A DNA stretch of 14,899 nt from Lachnospiraceae bacterium (GCA_016294075.1 JAEDCQ010000025.1:1-14899); one strand, 5' to 3'; positions 6,274 through 13,886 are shown, counted from the first letter of the stretch. Program-made: numbers and translations. The notes: generated by a model from the letters alone, not told the origin.

Positions 6274-8433
6274 TACCTGAAAGAGGCACTGAAAGGCGTG
6301 AGTAAGAAAATGACAGTAATGGATAATGAAACCATTTCCGGCAAACAGCAGCATATCAATCTGATTGCCCTTGACGAGATTAACGGATATAAGGTTCGAC
6401 CTGGATTTTATGAGATTAATGGAGCCACACCGATTTCGGGTGGTATTAACTTCACGATAACCTCCACACATGCAACATCTTGCGAACTTTTGCTTTTTAA
6501 CAGAAAAGAAAAAGAGCCGTTTGCGGTACTTCCGTTTCCGGAGCATTACCGCATCGGCAACTGCTACTCGATGATTGTATTCGGGGTGGATATTGAAAAC
6601 CTGGAATATGCGTATCGCATGGATGGACCGTATGATCAGAAAAAAGGATATATTTTTGATAAAACAAAGGTTTTATTGGACCCTTACGCAAAGGCTGTTG
6701 CCGGGCTGCGTGAATGGGGTGTCGATGAAATCAACAGCAAGGATCACGGGTATCGGGCACGTGTCGTAAAAGATGATTTTGATTGGGGAGACTGCAAGCA
6801 GCTCTTAACCCCGATGGAAGACCTGATTATTTATGAGATGCATATCCGTGGTTTTACCAGGGATTCTTCATCCGGTGTGGATTTTCCGGGTACATTTGAT
6901 GCGGTAAGACAGAAAATACCGTATCTAAAAGAACTTGGTATTAACGCGGTAGAATTTATGCCGATTTTTGAATTTGATGAGATGCATGACCACAGAGTGG
7001 TGGACGGCAGAAATCTGATTGATTATTGGGGCTACAATACCGTAAGTTATTTTTCACCCAATACAGCGTATACCTCAAAACCTGAGCGAAATAAAGAAGG
7101 AAATGAATTAAAGCGAGTTATTAAATTATTAAATGAGAACGGAATCGAAGTTTTTCTGGATGTTGTATTTAATCATACGGCAGAAGGAAATGAGCAGGGA
7201 CCGACCTTCTCCTTTAAAGGAATTGACAATAATGTCTACTATATGCTGACACCGGAGGGGTATTATTATAATTTCAGCGGATGCGGTAATACATTGAATT
7301 GTAATCATCCGGTGGTTCGTAATTTTATTATGGATTGTCTGCGCCATTGGGTCATCACATATCGTATCGACGGCTTCCGCTTTGACCTTGCATCCATCTT
7401 GGGACGTAATCAGGATGGTTCTCCAATGAGTAATCCACCGCTTTTGGAATCCATGGCATTTGACCCGATTTTAGGAAAGGTAAAGCTGATTGCAGAGGCA
7501 TGGGATGCAGGCGGAATGTATCAGGTAGGAACGTTCCCTTCATGGAACCGCTGGGTAGAATGGAACGGAAAATATCGTGATGATTTGCGCAGCTTCTTGA
7601 AAGGAGATAACGGCAAGGAACAGGCGGCTGCCAACCGTATCTCGGGTTCGCCGGACATTTATCATCCGGAAAGCAGGGGACACCTTGCTTCCGTAAATTT
7701 CCTGACCTGTCATGACGGATTTACCTTGCACGATTTATATACCTATAATCAAAAGCATAACGAGGCAAACGGCTGGAACAATACGGACGGAGCGAATGAT
7801 AACTATAGCTGGAACTGTGGTGTTGAGGGAGAGACGGAGGATGAAGAAATTAACCGCCTTCGCAGGCGCCTTGTAAAGAATGCCTGTGTAACACTGATGC
7901 TAAGCCGTGGTATTCCGATGTTCTTAGCGGGCGATGAATTTGGCAATACCCAATTTGGTAATAATAACGCATATTGTCAGGATAACATCATTTCGTGGCT
8001 TGACTGGTCGCTTTTGGATAAAAACAGGGAATTGTTCAATTTCTTCCAATATATGATATGGTTTCGAAAGATGCATCGTATTATCCGTATTGATACGGAG
8101 AAATGCTCGATGAATTATCCTTTTATTTCTCAGCATGGACTGCATCCGTTCTGGACGGATTATCAGGGAAATCATCATTATGTAGGTATTATGTTCGCCG
8201 GACGCAATCATTTGGGAAAGGACGAGTTGGTATATCTGGCCATTAATGCTTATTGGGAAGAGCAGACCATCGAGCTTCCGATGGCGCCGGAAGACCACAC
8301 CTGGTATGTAGCGATTGATACTTATAAAGAAGAAAGTGTGATTCAGGATTTGATCCCCGTACACGGCCCGATTCGTATTATGCCCAGAACCGTTATGGTA
8401 ATGGAAACTTATAGGAATCGTGAGCAGCAGTGA
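6271..8433 (+). CDS. glgX: glycogen debranching enzyme, isoamylase type (GlgX-like, GH13)
   Basis: It hydrolyses alpha-1,6 branch linkages in glycogen or related glucans. An N-terminal CBM48-like beta domain (about 35-150) precedes the GH13 barrel. The catalytic signatures are DVVFNH, the nucleophile D372 in GFRFDLAS, the acid/base E409 in AEAWD, and D482 in TCHDG, followed by the C-terminal beta domain. The reading frame is open from 6217 with ATGs at 6220 and 6250. I place the start at TTG 6271 because AAGGGGGGAGAG (6255-6266) sits at ideal distance from it, whereas ATG 6220 has no ribosome binding site and ATG 6250 has one that abuts it. This gives 720 residues. ATG 6310 is a further possibility. 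The gene follows glf by about 70 bases and ends before a strong terminator. No other glycogen genes are in the window. The symbol reflects family resemblance. Confidence 0.92.
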   Translation: MYLKEALKGVSKKMTVMDNETISGKQQHINLIALDEINGYKVRPGFYEINGATPISGGINFTITSTHATSCELLLFNRKEKEPFAVLPFPEHYRIGNCYSMIVFGVDIENLEYAYRMDGPYDQKKGYIFDKTKVLLDPYAKAVAGLREWGVDEINSKDHGYRARVVKDDFDWGDCKQLLTPMEDLIIYEMHIRGFTRDSSSGVDFPGTFDAVRQKIPYLKELGINAVEFMPIFEFDEMHDHRVVDGRNLIDYWGYNTVSYFSPNTAYTSKPERNKEGNELKRVIKLLNENGIEVFLDVVFNHTAEGNEQGPTFSFKGIDNNVYYMLTPEGYYYNFSGCGNTLNCNHPVVRNFIMDCLRHWVITYRIDGFRFDLASILGRNQDGSPMSNPPLLESMAFDPILGKVKLIAEAWDAGGMYQVGTFPSWNRWVEWNGKYRDDLRSFLKGDNGKEQAAANRISGSPDIYHPESRGHLASVNFLTCHDGFTLHDLYTYNQKHNEANGWNNTDGANDNYSWNCGVEGETEDEEINRLRRRLVKNACVTLMLSRGIPMFLAGDEFGNTQFGNNNAYCQDNIISWLDWSLLDKNRELFNFFQYMIWFRKMHRIIRIDTEKCSMNYPFISQHGLHPFWTDYQGNHHYVGIMFAGRNHLGKDELVYLAINAYWEEQTIELPMAPEDHTWYVAIDTYKEESVIQDLIPVHGPIRIMPRTVMVMETYRNREQQ

Positions 8434-8472
8434 GGCTATGACGCCTACAGAACAGATTGGAAATAAGTATAT

Positions 8473-8521
8473 AAAAAACGAGCCCTGCTTTATCTTAGGA
8501 TGAAACAGGACTCGTTTTTTT
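8473..8521. terminator. strong bidirectional intrinsic terminator
   Basis: AAAAAACGAG plus CCTG (8473-8487, with one unpaired C at 8483) pairs with CAGG plus CTCGTTTTTT (8506-8520). The arms end in A6 on one side and T7 on the other, so the element can stop transcription in both directions. It lies between the debranching enzyme gene and the convergent FliD-like gene. Confidence 0.9.
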
Positions 8522-8563
8522 GAATTATTGGGATGCTTCACGAAACGTGATTTCCGTAGGCCA

Positions 8564-9931
8564 TTAACAATAATTATTGAAAAACATACCGGCATAGGCA
8601 CTGGCAACATAAGGACTTAAGAAGGTATTGCCGGGATTTTTGTAAGCCACCACCGTTTTATTCACGTAGGAAACGGGATTTAGTGATATCTGGCTGCTCT
8701 TACGAAGCATGGACTTTGAAAATGCTTTTAAAGAAGAAAGTGCTTTGGGTGTTTCTTCTTCGGCAACGGAACGGGTAAGCTGTTCCGTGTCAAGCTGCAG
8801 GGTACCGTCTTTGCCCGGAATAATGCCAAGCTTTGACATTTCTTCTTCGTAATATCCGGCTATACGGCTCATCTCTTGGATGAGATGTGAACTGCGCGAT
8901 TGTGTATCCTTATATTCGGAAACAGATTTTATAAAATTGTTATAGCCGCCAATCAGATTAGAAATATTTTCCTGTAAAGCTTCTGTATCCGGCTTAACGC
9001 CGATGGTAGTGGTTTGTCCTTCGTTTTCACTGATGCTGTTTAAGGTAACCTCATAGTCATGCTGCAAAATAAAGGTGTTTGAAGCAGCACTTGCTTCTGT
9101 TCCGTTTACTTTAAAATGCGCATTGGAGGCTCCTCTGGCCACATAATCGATGCCAAAGAAAGAAACAGCACCGGAGCTTTTACTCGTACTGTCATCCGTA
9201 ATGGAAAATACCTGCGCACTTTGCCCGAATTGAATCCCGACTCTTGTGGATTCAATCCGCAAAGAAGACTGCGCTTCTTCATTTTCTTCCACGGAAGCCT
9301 TTAAACCAATCTTAGAATTGTTAATCAAACGGGATAATCTCTGCTGGATATCATAGTTTGTATCAGATTCATTAATATTAAACTGAAATTCATATCCGAG
9401 GTCATTAACCGTAATGTCGAAGGAGTATTCGCCGGGCTGTAGTCCGCGCTCCTTCATCGGAATGAATTTACCCAGATTAACCTGCGGAGAGGCAAGTGAC
9501 GTTACTTCGATATTATAAGAAGGAATTTCACCATTCATTGAAATGACGGAACTATCAGAAGAAGTACCGTCTTCCGCTGCAGAAATGAGGGAACCGTTTC
9601 CCCGACTGCCGATATATTTTGCACTTACCACGTTTTCATTTGTGGAATAAGCAATTTTTCCGTTAAATGCAGTATCCTCTACATCGCCTAAGGAAGATAC
9701 AATAGTATTGTGAAGCTCTCTGGCATCCTCTTTTAAATCAATCACGTACCTTTTGGACTCAGTGCTGTTATCAAGCATATAAAGAGGGGTGTCACGGTTT
9801 ACTTTTGCCATGGAATTGTAAAGACTGCGAAGCTCACTGCGTTTGTGCGTATCATAACGGCTTACAGCCTTTTTAGACATATATGTAGATGAGAACTGAT
9901 TATAGACGGTAGTCATTACAGAACCAGCCAT
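8564..9931 (-). CDS. FliD-like flagellar filament-cap / hook-associated protein
   Basis: A 455-residue, Ser/Asn/Thr-rich protein without cysteines except at the very C-terminus. YNIEVTSLASPQ (around 139-150) matches the segment that opens the FliD N-terminal domain. The following stretch (about 160-240) has the alternating pattern in which a GEYSFDITV strand precedes a helix and an SSLRIESTRVG strand. The C-terminal region (about 300-400) carries TTTIGVKPDTEALQENISN and a coiled helix, again as in FliD. It lacks the usual LASGLDTDSIV opening, so it may be a divergent paralogue rather than the canonical cap. The start at 9931 is chosen over the longer frame (to 9970) because AAAGGAGGGG (9946 to 9937) lies five bases before it and would otherwise be inside the coding region. 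It stands alone, outside any flagellar operon. Its leader has GGA-bearing structure (see 9964-9992). Confidence 0.72.
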   Translation of the reverse strand: MAGSVMTTVYNQFSSTYMSKKAVSRYDTHKRSELRSLYNSMAKVNRDTPLYMLDNSTESKRYVIDLKEDARELHNTIVSSLGDVEDTAFNGKIAYSTNENVVSAKYIGSRGNGSLISAAEDGTSSDSSVISMNGEIPSYNIEVTSLASPQVNLGKFIPMKERGLQPGEYSFDITVNDLGYEFQFNINESDTNYDIQQRLSRLINNSKIGLKASVEENEEAQSSLRIESTRVGIQFGQSAQVFSITDDSTSKSSGAVSFFGIDYVARGASNAHFKVNGTEASAASNTFILQHDYEVTLNSISENEGQTTTIGVKPDTEALQENISNLIGGYNNFIKSVSEYKDTQSRSSHLIQEMSRIAGYYEEEMSKLGIIPGKDGTLQLDTEQLTRSVAEEETPKALSSLKAFSKSMLRKSSQISLNPVSYVNKTVVAYKNPGNTFLSPYVASAYAGMFFNNYC

Positions 9932-9963
9932 AAGTGCCCCTCCTTTCTTCCTTGATAAGAATC

Positions 9964-9992
9964 CATACAATCCGTTGTATGAGCCTTTGGCT
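9964..9992 (-). promoter_or_regulatory. leader hairpins of the FliD-like gene, candidate CsrA site
   Basis: Two adjacent hairpins lie in the presumed leader. CATACAA/TTGTATG (9964-9970, 9975-9981) has, read on the minus strand, a CGGA loop, and AGCC/GGCT (9982-9985, 9989-9992) has a three-base loop. A GGA exposed in a hairpin loop flanked by ACA is the core of CsrA recognition. Two more GGA triplets follow at 9951-9949 and inside the ribosome binding site at 9943-9941. In Bacillus, CsrA represses hag through such paired sites. The functional claim is inference. Confidence 0.4.
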
Positions 9993-10074
9993 GGGATAAA
10001 TAAGCATAATATCCCATTGAAAAATCTATTTATACACTTTTAATCTATCATAGAACAAAATAAAATGCAATGAA

Positions 10075-10118
10075 ATCATATATAAAAAGTGAAAAAATCA
10101 TATATAAAAGTGAAAAAT
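10075..10118 (+). repeat. A-rich tandem direct repeat upstream of the rpmG promoter (UP-element-like)
   Basis: ATCATATATAAAAAGTGAAAAA beginning at 10075 recurs at 10097 with one A fewer in the first A run, a period of 22 bases (about two helical turns). The pair ends a few bases before the -35 box at 10122. Phased A/T-rich tracts at this position act as UP elements that bind the RNA polymerase alpha C-terminal domain at strong promoters, which is the likely role here. Confidence 0.55.
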
Positions 10119-10121
10119 TCG

Positions 10122-10150
10122 TTGACGCGGGATAACTATTGTGTTAGTAT
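10122..10150 (+). promoter_or_regulatory. sigma-A promoter of the rpmG-secE-nusG operon
   Basis: TTGACG (10122-10127) and TAGTAT (10145-10150) are separated by 17 bases. Five of six positions match consensus in each box. The predicted start near 10157 gives a leader of about 58 bases to rpmG and follows the A-rich repeat above. Confidence 0.8.
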
Positions 10151-10214
10151 GAACAAACGAGATGAGATTTTAGGTCTTTTTTTTATGCGCAAAATTTGAA
10201 CTGGAGGTGAGATA

Positions 10215-10364
10215 ATGCGTACAAAGATTACTTTAGCATGTACCGAGTGCAAACAGCGTAACTACAATACGACTAAAGATAAAAAAGCACATCCGGACAG
10301 AATGGAAACAAAGAAATATTGTAGATTCTGCAAGACTCATACAATGCATAAAGAAACTAAATAG
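10215..10364 (+). CDS. rpmG: 50S ribosomal protein L33, zinc-binding (C+) form
   Basis: A 49-residue, highly basic protein. It has two CxxC pairs, C9-C12 and C36-C39, which bind structural zinc, so this is the C+ form rather than the zinc-independent paralogue. The opening MRTKITLACTECKQRNY and the ending CKTHTMHKETK are characteristic. GGAGGTGA (10203-10210) lies four bases before the ATG. It is the first gene of the rpmG-secE-nusG operon, the usual Clostridia order; no tRNA-Trp lies between rpmG and secE. Confidence 0.96.
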   Translation: MRTKITLACTECKQRNYNTTKDKKAHPDRMETKKYCRFCKTHTMHKETK

Positions 10365-10410
10365 TTTCCGAAACAAAATAGTTTTTTCTATTAATGAAAG
10401 GAGTTTAGTT

Positions 10411-10617
10411 ATGGGAGATTCCTCAAACACAGGTAAGTCCGGAATAAAAGGTTTCTTCAGGGGCGTAAAGACTGAATTCAAGAAAATTTCATGGCCTGAC
10501 AAGACTACATTATTAAAGCAGTCTGTTGTTGTTGTTGCAGTCTCCGTTGTGTTGGGATTGATTATTACATTTCTGGATACTGTAATTCAGTATGGTGTAA
10601 GCTTCTTAACAATGTAA
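10411..10617 (+). CDS. secE: preprotein translocase subunit SecE
   Basis: A 68-residue membrane protein that clamps the SecY channel in the Sec translocase. It has the short, single-span form of Gram-positives. The amphipathic surface helix (about 13-30) contains the conserved VKTEFKKISWPDK, and one transmembrane helix spans about 37-60. AAGGAG (10397-10402) precedes the ATG. The gene is followed 16 bases later by nusG, the near-universal partner in this locus. Confidence 0.96.
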   Translation: MGDSSNTGKSGIKGFFRGVKTEFKKISWPDKTTLLKQSVVVVAVSVVLGLIITFLDTVIQYGVSFLTM

Positions 10618-10633
10618 AGGCGGGAAAGTTATT

Positions 10634-11149
10634 ATGGCAGATGCAAAATGGTATGTAGTGCATACTTATTCCGGTTATGAGAATAAGGTCAAAGCGGATA
10701 TTGAGAAAACAATTGAGAACAGAAATCTGCAGGATGAAATTTTAGAGGTTCGTGTTCCGATGCAGGAAGTTGTTGAAATGAAAAACGGATCCCGTAAAAC
10801 TGTTCAGAAAAAAATGTTCCCAAGCTATGTTCTGATTAATATGGTAATGAATGATGATACCTGGTATGTTGTTCGTAATACGAGAGGTGTCACGGGATTT
10901 GTCGGACCGGGAAGCAAGCCGGTGCCGCTTACAGAGGCAGAAATGAAGCCGCTTGGTATTAAGACAGAGAATGTATCCATTGATTTTGCGGAAGGTGATA
11001 CAATTGTTGTTGTTGCCGGAGCTTGGAAGGATACAGTCGGTGTTGTACAGAGAATTGACTTCGGAAAGCAAACCGCTACAATCAATGTGGAATTGTTCGG
11101 AAGAGAGACGCCTGTTGAAATCGGATTTGAAGAAGTCCGTAAAATGTAG
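10634..11149 (+). CDS. nusG: transcription termination/antitermination factor NusG
   Basis: A 171-residue elongation factor that binds the RNA polymerase clamp helices and affects pausing, termination and coupling to the ribosome. The NGN domain covers about 1-105 (WYVVHTYSGYENKVK at the start, RKTVQKKMFPSYVLI and the GVTGFVG loop). A linker leads to the KOW domain at about 118-171 (GDTIVVVAGAWKDTVGVVQ). Length and order are standard. The ribosome binding site (GGCGGGAAAG) is only moderate. The stop is followed by 146 non-coding bases carrying the L1-type leader for rplK. Confidence 0.97.
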   Translation: MADAKWYVVHTYSGYENKVKADIEKTIENRNLQDEILEVRVPMQEVVEMKNGSRKTVQKKMFPSYVLINMVMNDDTWYVVRNTRGVTGFVGPGSKPVPLTEAEMKPLGIKTENVSIDFAEGDTIVVVAGAWKDTVGVVQRIDFGKQTATINVELFGRETPVEIGFEEVRKM

Positions 11150-11239
11150 GTAACTGTTAGAAAAGATTTTTATTATTTTTAAAATCAAGGCTAATCGTTT
11201 TTATTAACAATGAAGTTTATTGGAAATTTTCCATTAAGC

Positions 11240-11268
11240 GGTGGGAGGGTTACCTAGCCCGAGACCAC
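11240..11268 (+). promoter_or_regulatory. L1-binding leader of the rplK-rplA operon
   Basis: GTGG (11241-11244) pairs with CCAC (11265-11268) and GGG (11247-11249) with CCC (11258-11260), leaving an asymmetric internal loop of GA opposite GAGA. This GGUGGGAG...ACCAC arrangement mimics the L1 site on 23S rRNA, where L1 feedback represses its own operon. It ends 27 bases before the rplK start, as expected for such leaders. Family identity is from pattern memory, not a covariance search. Confidence 0.7.
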
Positions 11269-11295
11269 AACATAGATAAATAGGAGGTGCCTATC

Positions 11296-11721
11296 ATGGC
11301 AAAAAAAGTAGAAGGATATATTAAGTTACAGATCCCTGCTGGTAAAGCTACACCAGCACCACCGGTTGGTCCTGCATTGGGTCAGCATGGTGTAAACATC
11401 GTTGAATTTACAAAACAGTTCAACGCAAGAACAGCAGATAAGGGTGATGTTATCATCCCTGTTGTTATTACAGTTTATGCAGATAGAAGTTTCAGTTTTG
11501 TTACAAAAACTCCGCCTGCTGCTGTATTACTCAAAAAAGCATGTAATCTGAAATCAGGTTCAGCAACACCTAACAAAACAAAGGTTGCAAAGATTTCCAA
11601 AGACAAGATTCGTGAAATCGCTGAATTAAAGATGCCGGACTTAAATGCTGCAAGCATTGAAGCTGCTATGAGTATGATTGCCGGTACTGCGAGAAGTATG
11701 GGTATCACAGTAGAAGACTAA
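11296..11721 (+). CDS. rplK: 50S ribosomal protein L11
   Basis: A 141-residue protein of the GTPase-associated centre of the large subunit. The N-terminal domain has the conserved PAGKATPAPPVGPALGQHG proline-rich segment, and the C-terminal rRNA-binding domain ends in SMIAGTARSMGITVED. The start is taken at ATG 11296 because AGGAGG (11282-11287) lies eight bases upstream; the frame also opens at a GTG at 11287 inside that site, which is not credible. rplA follows 19 bases downstream. Confidence 0.97.
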   Translation: MAKKVEGYIKLQIPAGKATPAPPVGPALGQHGVNIVEFTKQFNARTADKGDVIIPVVITVYADRSFSFVTKTPPAAVLLKKACNLKSGSATPNKTKVAKISKDKIREIAELKMPDLNAASIEAAMSMIAGTARSMGITVED

Positions 11722-11740
11722 TAAGGAGGAGCGCTAAGAA

Positions 11741-12430
11741 ATGAAACACGGAAAAAAATATAGTGAAGTCGCTAAGTTAGTTGACCGTTCTGTTGCATAT
11801 GAGCCGGCAGAAGCAATCAGCGTTGTTAAGAAAACAGCTAGCGCAAAGTTTGATGAAACAGTTGAAGTGCACATTAGAACAGGTTGTGACGGACGTCACG
11901 CTGATCAGCAGGTACGTGGAGCTGTTGTTTTACCTAACGGAACAGGTAAGACAGTCAGAGTATTGGTATTTGCGAAAGGAACAAAGGTTGACGAAGCAAC
12001 AGCCGCAGGTGCAGATTTCGTTGGTGGAGAGGAATTAATTCCTAAGATTCAGAACGAAGGATGGTTTGATTTTGACGTTGTTGTAGCAACTCCTGATATG
12101 ATGGGTGTTGTAGGACGTCTTGGTAAGGTTTTGGGTCCGAAAGGATTAATGCCAAACCCGAAAGCCGGTACTGTAACAATGGACGTTACAAAAGCAGTTA
12201 ATGATATTAAAGCCGGTAAGATTGAATACAGACTTGATAAGGCAAACATCATTCATGTTCCTGTTGGAAAGGCTTCTTTTACAGAAGAACAGTTACAGCA
12301 GAACTTTGATGCATTGATGGGTGCTATCGTTAAGGCTAAACCAAGTGCAGTGAAAGGTCAGTATTTAAAGAGTGTAACTCTTGCCTGCACAATGGGACCC
12401 GGCGTAAAGGTTTCTACAGCTAAGTTCTAA
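11741..12430 (+). CDS. rplA: 50S ribosomal protein L1
   Basis: A 229-residue protein of the L1 stalk that guides deacylated tRNA out of the E site and feedback-regulates its own operon. The sequence is typical throughout, with GTGKTVRVLVFAKG, the GRLGKVLGPKGLMPNPKAGT loop and the C-terminal VTLACTMGPGVKV. AAGGAGG lies upstream of the ATG. The operon ends here at the terminator near 12486; the adjacent rplJ-rplL pair is separated from it by an unrelated gene. Confidence 0.97.
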   Translation: MKHGKKYSEVAKLVDRSVAYEPAEAISVVKKTASAKFDETVEVHIRTGCDGRHADQQVRGAVVLPNGTGKTVRVLVFAKGTKVDEATAAGADFVGGEELIPKIQNEGWFDFDVVVATPDMMGVVGRLGKVLGPKGLMPNPKAGTVTMDVTKAVNDIKAGKIEYRLDKANIIHVPVGKASFTEEQLQQNFDALMGAIVKAKPSAVKGQYLKSVTLACTMGPGVKVSTAKF

Positions 12431-12485
12431 ATCCAGTGCGACAGCTCGAAAAACGGGTTGAAGTTTGGTATATATTGTATATTTG

Positions 12486-12516
12486 CCCCGGTGCATTCTG
12501 TACCGGGGTTTGTTTG
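12486..12516 (+). terminator. intrinsic terminator of the rplK-rplA operon
   Basis: CCCCGGTGC (12486-12494) pairs with GTACCGGGG (12500-12508), with one G-U pair and a five-base loop, followed by TTTGTTTG. The stem starts about 55 bases after the rplA stop. It directly precedes the candidate promoter of the capA-like gene. Confidence 0.82.
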
Positions 12517-12518
12517 TG

Positions 12519-12527
12519 TGTTATAAT
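12519..12527 (+). promoter_or_regulatory. extended -10 promoter immediately before the capA-like gene
   Basis: TG-T-TATAAT (TG 12519-12520, hexamer 12522-12527) is a perfect extended -10 element. No convincing -35 is present, since that position falls in the terminator stem. Start sites normally lie about seven bases after the -10, which is position 12534, the A of the ATG. Confidence 0.55.
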
Positions 12528-12533
12528 TACGGC

Positions 12534-13838
12534 ATGAGTGAGAGAATTGAGAGAATAAATAAAAAAAATAAAAAAAGAAAACAAAATAAGGTAAACGGAA
12601 GATTTTACGGACGCTTGCTGATTATTTGTGCGGAAATATTTGTCCTTATAGTAATTGTCGGAGTGAGCCTGCTGCTGTTTACCACAGCGGAGAAGGAAAA
12701 GGAACAAAAAGAAGTAATAGAAGCCAAATCGGCTGCAGAACTCTTCATTTCTGCCGATATCCCTGACATGACAAGTGAAAATATTGACACGACAGAAGCG
12801 GATGACAGCAGGTACGGTAAAGAGCTTGCGGATGCTGATTATTGTTTGGAAAAGCGTATTTATTCCAAAGAGACTGCTTCGGATGAAGAGGTAGTGCTTG
12901 CCTTTGCGGGCGATGTGTCATTTGCCGAGGGCTATGCCAACATGGGAGCACTCTCAAAACGCGGGAACGACATAACGGAATGCTTTGATGAGTTTATATT
13001 GAAGGAAATGCGGGATGCGGATATCTTCATGATTAACAACGAGTTTACATATACAAATCGTGGAACACCGACAAGCGGTAAGACATATACCTTTCGTACT
13101 GACCCTGAAAATGTGAAGCTGCTTCATGATATGGGGGTGGATATTGTGTCAATAGCCAATAATCATACATATGATTACGGTGAAATATCTTTGTTAGATA
13201 CGTTGACGACATTGGAAGGGGCTGCGATGCCGTATGTCGGAGCAGGAAAAAACAAAGCAGAAGCAATTAAGCCGGTATATTTTGTCGCAAATGATATAAA
13301 AATTGCGTATATATCCGCAACTCAGATTGAGCAGGGGGATAATCCGGATACGGTGGGAGCAGGTGAGAATACGGCCGGCGTATTTCGCTGTTGGAATGAT
13401 GATACCATTTATGATGTCATACGAGAGGCAAAAAAACAGAGCGATTTTGTGCTTGTATATGTGCATTGGGGTCAGGAAATGCAGGAAACTCTTCATTGGG
13501 CACAGCCTGACCAGGCTAAAAAAATGGCAGAAGCAGGTGCGGATTTAATTGTGGGAGACCATCCGCATTGTTTACAGGAAATTGCATATATTGATAGAGT
13601 GCCGGTTGTTTACAGTATGGGCAATTTCTGGTTTAACTCCAAAACGCAGGATACAGGTATTTTAAAAGTGACTTTAAATCAGACAGGATTAAAAAACTTA
13701 CAGTTTATTCCTGCAAGACAGGAGAACTGCTATACGAGACTTCTCTCCGGAAATGAAGCACAGGAAGTTTTTTCTTACATAAACAGTCTTTCCCAAAATG
13801 CAATGCTGGATGAGAGGGGATATATCCAAAAACGGTAA
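12534..13838 (+). CDS. CapA-family protein (poly-gamma-glutamate synthesis type, metallophosphatase fold), membrane-anchored
   Basis: A 434-residue protein with a basic N-terminus (KNKKRKQNK), one transmembrane helix at about 28-49 and the rest presumably outside the cell. From about 118 it matches the PGA_cap / CapA fold, related to calcineurin-like phosphatases. Its motifs are GDVSF with D127, NNEFT with E170, ANNHTYDYG with N210-H211, VHWG with H311, GDHPH with H343 and H345, and YSMGNFWFN. CapA takes part in poly-gamma-glutamate export in Bacillus, but many Firmicutes homologues stand outside capsule operons and their substrate is unknown. No capB or capC gene is nearby, so no capsule role is claimed. 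ATG 12534 is chosen because earlier in-frame codons run through the rplA terminator. No Shine-Dalgarno precedes it. It interrupts the usual rplA-rplJ junction. Confidence 0.88.
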   Translation: MSERIERINKKNKKRKQNKVNGRFYGRLLIICAEIFVLIVIVGVSLLLFTTAEKEKEQKEVIEAKSAAELFISADIPDMTSENIDTTEADDSRYGKELADADYCLEKRIYSKETASDEEVVLAFAGDVSFAEGYANMGALSKRGNDITECFDEFILKEMRDADIFMINNEFTYTNRGTPTSGKTYTFRTDPENVKLLHDMGVDIVSIANNHTYDYGEISLLDTLTTLEGAAMPYVGAGKNKAEAIKPVYFVANDIKIAYISATQIEQGDNPDTVGAGENTAGVFRCWNDDTIYDVIREAKKQSDFVLVYVHWGQEMQETLHWAQPDQAKKMAEAGADLIVGDHPHCLQEIAYIDRVPVVYSMGNFWFNSKTQDTGILKVTLNQTGLKNLQFIPARQENCYTRLLSGNEAQEVFSYINSLSQNAMLDERGYIQKR

Positions 13839-13857
13839 AAGTATATTTTGAAAATGC

Positions 13858-13886
13858 TTGACAGCATAATGCGTATATGGTATTCT
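13858..13886 (+). promoter_or_regulatory. sigma-A promoter of the rplJ-rplL operon
   Basis: A perfect TTGACA (13858-13863) and TATTCT (13881-13886) are separated by 17 bases. The start site is predicted near 13893, at the first base of the L10 leader helix. Confidence 0.85.

Noticed and set aside
10009..10032. SigD/sigma-28 promoter for the FliD-like gene (TAAA and GATAT on the minus strand)
   Set aside because: The spacing between TAAA and the eight-base -10 element is 12 instead of about 15, and only five of eight -10 positions match, so it is not listed as a feature.
10165..10184. Attenuator before rpmG (AGAT/GTCT hairpin followed by eight T)
   Set aside because: The stem has only four pairs, one of them G-U, which is too weak for an intrinsic terminator.
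367..13838. A shared phosphatase theme (metallophosphoesterase at 367 and CapA-like gene at 12534)
   Set aside because: The two genes are 10 kb apart in unrelated contexts and belong to different families, so no common system is supported.
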